9,465 bases of DNA from Candidatus Sumerlaeota bacterium. Its GTDB lineage: Bacteria; Sumerlaeota; Sumerlaeia; MWCT01. Below, piece after piece: positions 1 to 7,830 of the stretch. The notes under the pieces are model-generated. The model was not told the DNA's origin. It worked only from the letters and a program-made list of their open reading frames with translations, and did no database searches. Within the stretch, counting starts at the first letter, position 1. The number at the start of each line of letters is the position of its first letter. Position numbers and translations under genes: made by a program. The stretch lies in the NCBI GenBank assembly GCA_026398545.1, contig JAPLSR010000030.1:1-9465 (forward strand). The letters are read 5' to 3'.

Positions 1-1
1 G

Positions 2-3000
2 GCAATGCTGACATGCGAAAACCACGGGTCGCCCCAGCCCTATGTGATAAACCAGACACAGTCCGTTGTCCCTAATTACGGTGTCTATCTGGGATACCTC
101 GGATTCAAGACGGGGGTTACTTACAATATGACCATCACTGACACCCTGCCTGCGGGTGAAAGTGGTCGCAAGGTTGTGGCGGACGGACTACACTTTATGT
201 ATGGGGAACCCTTCCCTACTGGCACACCCACGCCGACTCCTACTGTAACTCCCACAGAAACCCCAACCCCAACGCTCACCAAGACCCCAACGCCAACACC
301 CATACAGACCAAAACTCCCCAACCGACCCCGACTCCTTCACCATCGCCGACACCGACGCCAACGCCGACACCGACGGCTACACCCACACCGTTCCCCACG
401 GGAACGCCTGAGCCGACCCATACGCCCATGCCCTCACCGACCCCAACTCCGCCCCCCACTCCAACGCGAACCCCAGCTTTCCTCTGCCCGCCGCCGGACC
501 CCGACCAGTCGCCTGATTATATCACAAAAAGCCCGGGGATACAATTCATCCGCGATGTGGAATTCAACGATGATAACCAGTATGTTTATGCCCTTTATCG
601 TTACAATGATGGGACATGGCGATATAAAATCTGCTCATATTCTTATGATGAAATAAAAACGGCGCCTGCGGAGGTTTCGGAAAACTGCCTGCCCGATTCC
701 GGCGATTTCATGTATATGACCAGGGCTGAGAAACCGCGTTACATCGGAACAAACCGCCTTGACGCCACTACCCCCTGGGTGGAAATGTATCGGTGCGAGA
801 AGGATGGAAGCCTGACCCGTCTTGCCCATAGCATCGCCCCCGATGCGCTGAATCCCCTGATACCTCCCGATTATGTTATCACAACTCTTACAACCACCAA
901 GCGGGGCTGTGTAAGTCCCCTGCCCGCCTCCGTATATTTACCTGTGGACGCCTCCGTATATGAGCCTCTTTATCCCATGATTGACCCACCCCTTTCTTTT
1001 GGCGCCCAGGTTTTCGGGTTCCTCAAGGCTGTGGAGCCGACTCCCGCAGCCCCCCCCCAACCTACGCAATCCGTAACGCCCACGCCTACGCCGCAACCCA
1101 CGGTTTATCCCAGTTTCTTCAATTTTCAGCCCATTTTTGACTATCGTTATGGATATTATGCCTCCCTTTACCAGCAGAGTCTTATGATAGGCGACCTTTA
1201 CTTCGGATATGGGCATGTCATTATCCCCATGGAGACCAATCCCGGCGCCCTTCTTGTGGCTTATCCTTATAAAGATACAGGTATGGTTACCTACCGCTCG
1301 CCAAGCGACCGCGAAACAGGCATTGAGCGGGTGGACTTCGGCGCCGACACGGTTCGTTTCAAGTCCGATGAAGTGGTATTCCATCCAACCGACCCCATTG
1401 CCTTCCTTCCCAGCACTTACGATTCCGGTCTCTGCATGGTTGACCTTTCGGGTTATTCCGTGAAGGGGCTTTACTGGTATCGCGGTCAGAAATTTACCCA
1501 TCCCCTGCGTCCAACAGGAGGAATGGATGACCAGAGCCGGAAAATCGCCATCAGCGGCGATGGCAATTATGTGGCAATCCAGAGCGCCACGAACAGGGCA
1601 ATATACTCTTGGAAGTTGAAAAAGGATGATAAGGACAGGTGGACGGCGGAGCCTGTAAGCGTCTTTGCCCCGACCGGCGGCGCTTTTAGTTACAATAATA
1701 AATTTGTCATCGGATTCCAGAATGGCATCTATGTCTCGGACGGCATCAATATTCTTTACTCCCACATTGAAGATGACTCAACGCGTGTTATAACCGCGCC
1801 CGATGCCACGGAACCGCTGGTTAATGCCACAGCGGGTGGACTCTGGGCTGATGGCGAGCGCAAGATTCTCGCCTGCCGCGCATTCAACACCGACCTCAAA
1901 CAATATCTCTATTTCTTCAAGATTGGAAACTGGAATTATACGGTGGAATTCGTAAAGCCGAAGCTTGGTCTGAACTCGGATTGCCTCTTCCGCCTACCCC
2001 TGAATACGCCTGCCAGTATTGTTGTAAAAATCCGAACCCTGGATGAAAAGACTCCTGCAAACTCCGATGTTGAGGTGAATCTATACTATATCATTTATCC
2101 TTCCGCCGGCGGCGAAGCAATCAATGTCGGACCTATTGCTATGCAATGGGGGGATAATCAAGGCGAGTTCAAAACCGAGATTACGCCCACCACGGCAGGC
2201 GATATTGTCCTGCGGTGCGAAGTGAACCCCAATGACAAACCTAACATCGTGGATAAGGGGCGGCTGAAGGGGAAAATACGGGACAATGACGACCCGTTTG
2301 TCACTATTACCTATGTGGCGCCGCGCCATGTTATCGTTCCGCAACGCCTTCCATCTCCTTATAAATGCCAGATTCAGGGCGAGGTGTTCTGGGGCAAGGC
2401 TTATGACTGGGATGAAAAATATGTCAGTGTCATATTGGATAACACGGGGTTAGAGAAAAAGCAGTATTTCCATGATAAAGACCGTGTGGGTTCAATCACA
2501 GACCCATTCTTCTATGAGCCTGCAAAGCAATTGCCTTACGATGAATATCTCCAATTCAATGTCCAGGCATTTGCCACGAAACCGGTGAATCAACAGATTA
2601 CATCCGATTTGATTCCATTTACTTATGCCAACAAACCGATGTGCGTGGTTTCATGGCAGAGGCTTGTCAATAACAAGCTGGGCGGACATTTTTCCTCCCT
2701 TCTGGGAACATGGGCGGCAAAGCTCAACGACCCGTATTACCTTTACAGTTACAGTGAGAATAACCCACCGGGGGAGAAAACACAGTGGAATATCGGCTTC
2801 AAGGGCAAGAACCTGCAGATTGTCGGGATAACAATTCCTGTCATTGAAGATATCGAGTTTGGCATTGGCGGGAAATGGAAAGAAAATGTGCAATTCCGCT
2901 CCGATTATGAGCCCCTTTCTTACAAGGGCGAGGGGGAAATGTCTCTCTCGTTGACCATTCCCGTTGGTCTGGCAAATGTGGATGGCAGCCGCAAGGCATC

Positions 3001-5311
3001 TATCAAAACCGCCGGTCTTTCTGTCAGCGATTGTTACTATGTGATTAAAGAGGGTGCCCAGAAGAAGATATCCATTGAGGGAACCGTAGGTGCGGGCATC
3101 TCCATGGACGCCTTCCATCTTCTCAGGAAAATCAAGCTGGATAAGATTTTGAAACTCCTGGGCAACCGTAGAATTCTCAGATTCCTGAAAGATTGCCTCA
3201 GCTTCCGGGGTGGCTTTGACCTGATTGTTAATGTGGAGGGTTATTATATCAAAGACCTCAGTCAGTATCTTGGCTTCCGGCTTGAAGAAATGGACGGTTA
3301 CTTTAAACCGGAGGTGGCGGGGGAAATAAAAACATCGCTTAAACAGGGCTGGGCGGAGTTTCAGGCATCTGTCAAAGCCAATATGGTTCTGAACGCCCGC
3401 GATGTCTTCGAACTCCGTTTCCCCGTGCGCTCCGCAGAGGCTTATGTCACCGGCAGCTATAAATTCTTGAAATGGTTCGAATACCAGGACCAGCCGGATA
3501 AGCCTTGGCTCAGCGTCAAATGGCCTACAACCCCCGGCGGTTTACTAGGCGAACCTGTTGTCTCTTCTGAATTCATACCGAGCATATACCTGCCCATCTA
3601 TACAGACCAGGTCATGAGACAGAAGGACGATAAAGTGCTGACGAGAATCCTCGGGACTGAGGCAGAGCAGACGCTTGTGGCGGATGCCTTTACTTTCACC
3701 ATCCCGCGCCAGGCAACCTCCGGCAACAAACGGATGGTGGTCTATACATGGGCTCGCTCGGATGTTCCGCGAGAACAGGCGCTCGAATTGAAATATATCT
3801 ACTTTGAAAACGGGGCTATTGTCAGCCAGGGAGCCATCACTAATGACACCCGCGTGCAGGATAGTGATGACCTCATTGCCACGCCTGAGGGCAATTTCCT
3901 CCTTTCCTGCGTTTCCTGCAATGTGGATGGATTCACCCTGCCCGGAGATGACTTCGACCAAAATCTCCTTGCTTCCGCGCCGCATCTCGAGATTGCCTGG
4001 GCAAAATTTGACACGGGAGCAAAAACCTGGTCGGCGCTCAATTACCTCACCAACAACTCCACGCCGGATTATGAGCCGCACCTTTGCCTGAACCACGAAA
4101 ATAAGGTGATGCTCTTCTATTCCGCGCAAAACAATGTGGACTACACTGCCAGTCCGACAGCGCCCGAAACCATTATGTATAGCATTTATGACGGCTCCTC
4201 GTTCGGCGCTACAAATACGCTTCTTTCCGGTATAACATCCCCAATCGTGTATGATTGCGCCGCTTACGCATCCAAGACCTGGCTGGTTATCTCCCGCGAT
4301 GCGGATGATGATGAACTCACCACGCCGGACACCCATCTTTACGCTATGGCATATAAAGGGACACCTCCTGCATGGGATGCGACGCCGACAGAACTTACCA
4401 CGGGCGCCATTTTTGATGAGTCCCCCTACCTCATGAAAACGGCGGACGGCAGCCCGCTTCTCGCCTGGCAACGTAATGACCGCCTCGTTTATTCCACAGG
4501 CGAGCCGCTTGCGGCAAATCCTGTCTTCCTTACGGATGGACAGGGCGATGGAAACGGTAGCCTTGTCCAATACCAGCAACTGCCTAATGGAGACTTCCTC
4601 ATCTTCAGCTATATTGTGTCTCCCTGGAACAGCCTGCCGGATGCCCCCGTCACAGACGACGTCGTTTATGATTATGTGGAGCCGGAATATGGCTCATGGG
4701 GACCCACGCGTATGACGAGTGATGAGCTGGTGGAAATGAAACTGCAGGTGGCGCCACTCCCCAATGATGCCGTTTCCGCCCTTTATACGAAGAGGGAGCT
4801 GGCAGAAAATAAGGATGGCATTCCCATCTTTGGCAAAACTTCCATTGTTTTGAAGGAATTTACACCCAATCCCCAGATTTCCAACGAATTCACAATGCTG
4901 ATGCCGGGCGATGCGAAGCAGGGCAAAACCTTCCAAATTGACCTCACTGCCACGCGCACACTCAAAATTTACTCCTGTGATTTCAAGATAACAATGCCCG
5001 AAGGTATTACAATCCAGAGCCTCACGCCCTCGCCTCTCCTCACGGGCTCCATTGATGCGGGAAATAAAACCGCCTTCATTCGGCGGACGGGGGCTCTTCC
5101 GGTGGCTGTGATTCCAGTTGGAACACCCGTCGCCACACTTCAGGTCAAGGTCGCTCTCGATGCGCCCATGGGTTCGCAGGAAATTATCCTCGCCGACGAG
5201 GACGGCGGGCTGAACTACATGACCACACAGACGATTGGGGTCGCCTTCGCAGAGACCCACGCCCCTGTCACCATAAATAGCGCCTTCTCACAATCGTGGA
5301 TGCTGTATTAG
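2..5311 (+). CDS. Giant multidomain secreted/surface protein with Thr-Pro linkers and C-terminal cohesin-like domain (5' partial)
   Basis: The frame is open from the first full codon to a TAG at 5309-5311, about 1,769 residues. The ATG at 5-7 is probably internal: no signal peptide follows it, and residues 1-70 (counted from that ATG) look like the end of a golvesin/xanthan-lyase-type beta domain, closing with KVVADGLHFMYGE, which resembles the family's ADAVRF ending. Residues 73-157 are a Thr-Pro linker. Residues 165-640 are beta-rich with propeller-like repeats (ISGDGNYVAIQS), interrupted by a second Thr-Pro linker at about 345-369. Ig-like stretches lie around 650-880, an unassigned beta-rich block at 880-1180, and a second propeller- or sialidase-like region at about 1180-1620. 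Residues 1630-1757 resemble a cohesin domain. No dockerin, sorting motif or membrane anchor is visible at the C-terminus. Family knowledge suggests an extracellular binding or scaffold role, possibly for carbohydrate. The substrate is unknown, and the domain calls come from reading, not a search. Confidence 0.85.
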   Translation, partial: AMLTCENHGSPQPYVINQTQSVVPNYGVYLGYLGFKTGVTYNMTITDTLPAGESGRKVVADGLHFMYGEPFPTGTPTPTPTVTPTETPTPTLTKTPTPTPIQTKTPQPTPTPSPSPTPTPTPTPTATPTPFPTGTPEPTHTPMPSPTPTPPPTPTRTPAFLCPPPDPDQSPDYITKSPGIQFIRDVEFNDDNQYVYALYRYNDGTWRYKICSYSYDEIKTAPAEVSENCLPDSGDFMYMTRAEKPRYIGTNRLDATTPWVEMYRCEKDGSLTRLAHSIAPDALNPLIPPDYVITTLTTTKRGCVSPLPASVYLPVDASVYEPLYPMIDPPLSFGAQVFGFLKAVEPTPAAPPQPTQSVTPTPTPQPTVYPSFFNFQPIFDYRYGYYASLYQQSLMIGDLYFGYGHVIIPMETNPGALLVAYPYKDTGMVTYRSPSDRETGIERVDFGADTVRFKSDEVVFHPTDPIAFLPSTYDSGLCMVDLSGYSVKGLYWYRGQKFTHPLRPTGGMDDQSRKIAISGDGNYVAIQSATNRAIYSWKLKKDDKDRWTAEPVSVFAPTGGAFSYNNKFVIGFQNGIYVSDGINILYSHIEDDSTRVITAPDATEPLVNATAGGLWADGERKILACRAFNTDLKQYLYFFKIGNWNYTVEFVKPKLGLNSDCLFRLPLNTPASIVVKIRTLDEKTPANSDVEVNLYYIIYPSAGGEAINVGPIAMQWGDNQGEFKTEITPTTAGDIVLRCEVNPNDKPNIVDKGRLKGKIRDNDDPFVTITYVAPRHVIVPQRLPSPYKCQIQGEVFWGKAYDWDEKYVSVILDNTGLEKKQYFHDKDRVGSITDPFFYEPAKQLPYDEYLQFNVQAFATKPVNQQITSDLIPFTYANKPMCVVSWQRLVNNKLGGHFSSLLGTWAAKLNDPYYLYSYSENNPPGEKTQWNIGFKGKNLQIVGITIPVIEDIEFGIGGKWKENVQFRSDYEPLSYKGEGEMSLSLTIPVGLANVDGSRKASIKTAGLSVSDCYYVIKEGAQKKISIEGTVGAGISMDAFHLLRKIKLDKILKLLGNRRILRFLKDCLSFRGGFDLIVNVEGYYIKDLSQYLGFRLEEMDGYFKPEVAGEIKTSLKQGWAEFQASVKANMVLNARDVFELRFPVRSAEAYVTGSYKFLKWFEYQDQPDKPWLSVKWPTTPGGLLGEPVVSSEFIPSIYLPIYTDQVMRQKDDKVLTRILGTEAEQTLVADAFTFTIPRQATSGNKRMVVYTWARSDVPREQALELKYIYFENGAIVSQGAITNDTRVQDSDDLIATPEGNFLLSCVSCNVDGFTLPGDDFDQNLLASAPHLEIAWAKFDTGAKTWSALNYLTNNSTPDYEPHLCLNHENKVMLFYSAQNNVDYTASPTAPETIMYSIYDGSSFGATNTLLSGITSPIVYDCAAYASKTWLVISRDADDDELTTPDTHLYAMAYKGTPPAWDATPTELTTGAIFDESPYLMKTADGSPLLAWQRNDRLVYSTGEPLAANPVFLTDGQGDGNGSLVQYQQLPNGDFLIFSYIVSPWNSLPDAPVTDDVVYDYVEPEYGSWGPTRMTSDELVEMKLQVAPLPNDAVSALYTKRELAENKDGIPIFGKTSIVLKEFTPNPQISNEFTMLMPGDAKQGKTFQIDLTATRTLKIYSCDFKITMPEGITIQSLTPSPLLTGSIDAGNKTAFIRRTGALPVAVIPVGTPVATLQVKVALDAPMGSQEIILADEDGGLNYMTTQTIGVAFAETHAPVTINSAFSQSWMLY
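221..474 (+). repeat. Thr-Pro-rich tandem linker coding repeat
   Basis: This is a degenerate short-unit repeat of ACN-CCN codon pairs (ACGCCG, ACCCCA, ACACCC), encoding about 85 residues of alternating Thr-Pro with occasional Ser, Glu, Gln and Lys. It separates the golvesin-like N-terminal part of the giant protein from the first propeller-like region. Such linkers are extended, protease-resistant and often O-glycosylated in secreted modular proteins. The top strand is strongly C-rich with runs of four C, so the bottom strand is G-rich. The array is a likely site of repeat-number variation and assembly collapse. Confidence 0.93.
1036..1110 (+). repeat. Second, short Thr-Pro linker containing a nine-C homopolymer
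   Basis: This short Pro/Thr/Gln-rich stretch lies inside the giant gene (EPTPAAPPQPTQS followed by VTPTPTPQPTV). It joins two beta-rich segments and may mark a domain boundary within the propeller-like region. At 1050-1058 it contains an uninterrupted run of nine C residues, the longest homopolymer I noticed in the gene. Losing or gaining one base there would shift the frame of everything downstream, about 1,400 codons. Confidence 0.85.
4890..5275 (+). other. Cohesin-like domain at the C-terminus of the giant protein
   Basis: Approximately residues 1630-1757 follow the cohesin pattern. An opening GDAKQGKTFQIDLTA resembles the usual v-x-G-x-x-f-x-v-x-v. A hydrophobic strand pair with an amphipathic core follows (IYSCDFKITMPEGITIQSL). 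Then come a Gly/Asn-rich turn, a strand ending in PVGTPVATLQVKVAL (the usual latL-x-f-x-v strand), and a final strand near EIILADEDG. Cohesins bind dockerins in cellulosomes, but similar folds occur in many non-cellulosomal surface proteins, so partner binding is not implied. The protein stops about 12 residues beyond it. The assignment is by pattern only. Confidence 0.6.
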
Positions 5312-6064
5312 TTGAATCCGTCGTTGACACAGCGTCTGTATGAGTATCAATATTCTTTTGACGCGGCAGGGAATCGGACGCAGATGAAATACTTCGACGG
5401 CTCAACTACGCATACGACATCGTACACATATAACAATGGCAATCAATTGACGGAACGTCATATCTTCGGACTGTGTTTTTCATATCAATACGACGCCAAC
5501 GGAAACATGACCCGAGAAGAGGAGGACAAAGAAGACCTCCTGCGCACATTCCAATGGAATGAGGATAATCGCCTGATCGAGGCAGTGAATTATGGCACGG
5601 GACATGTCTATTACACCTATGACGCCCTGGGACGACGCATTCAGCGGTTTGATCCGGCAAGCGGGATCAGGACTCTCTATTATTACGACGGCCTGACGGT
5701 GATTGCGGAAAAGCAACAGGAGGAAAACGATCCATGGTATTGGAATCGCAATATTCACAGTAGCGCCGGGCGTGATTGTGTGGCGCGCATCCTGCTGGTG
5801 CTCTTATGTATGAAAATCAAAAGCGGTCTGATGGATCCCTGGCGACGCACCACGCAGCCCCCTTACATAACCGTGGGGCAGCAACGACTCGCCATGACCA
5901 TGAATTTCAATCAACTTGCCTCAATGAGGCAGAATGATAATAATTCCGGCGACTCAGAAATATCAAAATGTCAAAGAACAAAAATTCGCCAAAGTCTAGA
6001 TAAAGCTAAAACACTCAAAATACTGGCAAACAAAGCTGCTGTCAAAGATACACGCAACGCATAG
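5312..6064 (+). pseudogene. RHS/YD-repeat protein fragment, 5'-truncated and frame-disrupted
   Basis: The frame continues directly after the TAG of the giant gene and in the same phase. The only apparent start would be the TTG at 5312, with no ribosome binding site. Residues 9-125 contain clear YD repeats: FDAAGNRTQMKYFDG, YTYNNGNQLTERH, YQYDANGNMTREEED, YYTYDALGRRIQRFDP and LYYYDGLTVIAEK. RHS/YD proteins are large shell-forming secreted proteins, often carrying C-terminal toxins. Canonically, a motif like R-x-Y-T-V-A-P-G-V-I-G should follow shortly. Here it appears as IFTVAPGVI only in the +1 frame, from 5751, and that frame ends at a TGA at 5811-5813. The residues after about 145 in the annotated frame are therefore mostly out-of-frame sequence plus a Lys/Asn-rich tail. 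No core-terminal motif or recognisable toxin is present. Best read as a decayed remnant, with a sequencing or assembly indel the main alternative. Confidence 0.72.
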
Positions 6065-6091
6065 ACCGCCGAGCCACATTGTTCGGATTTT

Positions 6092-6100
6092 GGAGTGGAG
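6092..6100 (+). promoter_or_regulatory. Ribosome binding site that sets the start of the membrane protein
   Basis: GGAG occurs twice, at 6092-6095 and 6097-6100. The first lies seven bases before the ATG at 6103, a normal spacing, and the second only two bases before it. This supports ATG 6103 over the in-frame TTG at 6079. The protein then begins MKKVALFFAL, a typical signal-anchor start. Confidence 0.6.
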
Positions 6101-6102
6101 TA

Positions 6103-7830
6103 ATGAAGAAAGTTGCATTGTTTTTCGCTTTAATCGTTATGTTGTTAATAATAGTTACCCGCACTTTCATTTCAGGTTGGGGACCTCATGCGAATTACTC
6201 AACCACGGGGCAGGTGTCATACGGAATCGCCTATAACTCCACCGACAATCTTTCATATTGTTCTTGGGCACAGCAGTCCATGAACGGTATGTGGCGATTT
6301 GGCGATCTATACACAACGACAGAGCACAACCGCCTGATGTTTAATTCCCTTTTCCTGCTGATTGGGAAGATATCGGCGCTTTTTTCGGCAAGTCCTATTT
6401 TCATTTTAAATATTTTTGCCCTGCTGGCGGTTCCATTATTTGTATTTTGTGTAGCACGAATGTGTTACTTACTAGAACTTAGCAATTTCTCGGGTTTTTT
6501 GGCTATTTGTATGGCTATAGGAGGCGGCGGCATTTCATGGTTTCGGCAATTTGTTTTAAACGTCGGCTTGGGAAAGATTCTACAAATTGGACAAAAAGGC
6601 CCCGATCTTTTCTATCACGATCTTTATCCGGGAATATCTTTTTTCATCTATCCCTATCAGTCCATCACCGTTTCTGTTCTATCTTTTTTATCCCTTATGA
6701 TCGTTCAATACGATAATTATAAACAGAGACTATCACTAAAAGGAATCTGTCTTATTGTTAGCTCCAGCCTGTTGCTTGCATCAATTCGGCCCTATGAGCC
6801 GCTCTTTGTGCTTGCAGCTTATGGCATTTTGGCCGCCGCATCTTTTGTATTCCCGTTGCATAAAACTATTCGGCGGCGTCGCTTTGTGGTTATTAGTTGT
6901 TTGTTAGTGGGAATACTGCCTATGACAATTTATAGTTTCTGGGTTTCTCATCAACCGGTCTGGAGCAACTTTGCCAAGGCATCGCTGAATCTTCAAACTG
7001 GAGACTGGATTGCCGCATTTTTTCTGTTATGGATCCTTGCCAGCATCGGATGTGGCAGTGTGCTTGGTGCGCGCTTTCTTTCCTCGCGGTTTTCCTTCTT
7101 TGCATTATGGTCTCTCGCTTGCGGCTTTTTTCTGATTATCCTGAATACCGCATACACGAAATTATCTTCCGGATGCACAATTCCGTTGGCCATTCTAAGC
7201 GGGCTTGCAATACATAAATACGAATCTCAATTTCGAGCGAAGGGGCTTATTATTCCCATATTATTCTCTCTCATCTTTCTTTCCCTGGCGTCAACAACTT
7301 TGATGGTCATAACCAACGCTCTGCCTCAAAGTCCGGTTTGTCTCTCCTCAGAGTTGTTTCAAGCCATCAAAAGCATCCGCAAAGATGCGCCTTTTGCCTT
7401 GCCAACCGTCCTTACTGACAACGAAACGGGAGACACATTACCCGGACTTGGCGGCTTTCGTGTGTTTTGCGCTCACTGGTCGCTTACTGATGATTATAAC
7501 CGGAAGTTGAGCGTTCTTGCCAGATTAGGATTTTGCTGTAAGTCCGAGCAAAATTCGGAAACATGGAGTTCAGGAAATCTTAACTCCATTGAAGTTCAGT
7601 TTCTCAAACAGGTTAAAACAGGAACATTTCAGTATCTAATGATAAGAAAAGACCACCTAATTTATCAAGATTTTTTAAATGTTAAAGATTATTCCGTAAT
7701 TTACGATGGACATCCTTATCTTGTTATAAAAATGAGTCATAAAGTCTGTTCGATAATTGAGAAAAGACTTCTAACAACCGGATTAAACGCAATATCCAAT
7801 GCCAGGCGCCCCGTTCCCGGATATTTTTGA
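6103..7830 (+). CDS. Polytopic membrane protein resembling GT-C glycosyltransferases
   Basis: The protein has 575 residues and starts 38 bases after the stop of the RHS remnant. A signal anchor at 4-20 is followed by an extracytoplasmic loop at 21-78, then about eleven further hydrophobic segments near 79-94, 97-121, 129-146, 178-202, 212-228, 232-252, 260-281, 302-325, 331-350, 358-371 and 381-406. A soluble domain occupies 407-575. The first loop reads TDNLSYCSWAQQSMNGMW then FGDLYTTTEH, matching a layout I associate with bacterial GT-C or mannosyltransferase-like membrane proteins, where acidic residues in this loop serve catalysis. IRPYEP at 228-233 and GLGGFRVFCAHWSLT at 448-462 also look like conserved patches of that group. 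The inferred role is transfer of a sugar from a polyprenyl-phosphate donor at the outer face of the membrane; donor and acceptor are unknown. The gene is visibly more A+T-rich than the giant gene, suggesting a separate origin. The alternative is an uncharacterised membrane protein of unrelated function. Confidence 0.75.
   Translation: MKKVALFFALIVMLLIIVTRTFISGWGPHANYSTTGQVSYGIAYNSTDNLSYCSWAQQSMNGMWRFGDLYTTTEHNRLMFNSLFLLIGKISALFSASPIFILNIFALLAVPLFVFCVARMCYLLELSNFSGFLAICMAIGGGGISWFRQFVLNVGLGKILQIGQKGPDLFYHDLYPGISFFIYPYQSITVSVLSFLSLMIVQYDNYKQRLSLKGICLIVSSSLLLASIRPYEPLFVLAAYGILAAASFVFPLHKTIRRRRFVVISCLLVGILPMTIYSFWVSHQPVWSNFAKASLNLQTGDWIAAFFLLWILASIGCGSVLGARFLSSRFSFFALWSLACGFFLIILNTAYTKLSSGCTIPLAILSGLAIHKYESQFRAKGLIIPILFSLIFLSLASTTLMVITNALPQSPVCLSSELFQAIKSIRKDAPFALPTVLTDNETGDTLPGLGGFRVFCAHWSLTDDYNRKLSVLARLGFCCKSEQNSETWSSGNLNSIEVQFLKQVKTGTFQYLMIRKDHLIYQDFLNVKDYSVIYDGHPYLVIKMSHKVCSIIEKRLLTTGLNAISNARRPVPGYF

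Noticed and set aside
121..459. Minus-strand open frame of Gly-Val repeats opposite the Thr-Pro array
   Set aside because: It is the mechanical complement of the Thr-Pro codon repeat, with no independent start signal or recognisable protein.
221..474. Thr-Pro array considered as a CRISPR-like repeat array
   Set aside because: The units are six-base codon pairs without spacers and are in frame with a protein.
3545..4579. Long minus-strand open frame (344 codons) inside the giant gene
   Set aside because: It lies wholly opposite well-supported plus-strand coding sequence, has no family resemblance, and is Arg/Cys/Gly-rich as expected for a shadow frame.
5309..5311. TAG as a read-through or recoded stop joining the giant protein to the RHS repeats
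   Set aside because: No recoding signal is visible, the RHS part is itself frame-broken, and the large gene shows no other in-frame TAG to support a reassigned code. Kept only as a possibility within the junction finding.
5312..6064. RHS toxin with polymorphic C-terminal domain plus immunity gene
   Set aside because: No core-terminal motif, toxin domain or small immunity-type gene follows; the next gene is a polytopic membrane protein, and the RHS frame is broken.
6079..6102. TTG at 6079 as start of the membrane protein
   Set aside because: It adds residues before a good signal anchor and has no ribosome binding site, whereas ATG 6103 has one at normal spacing.
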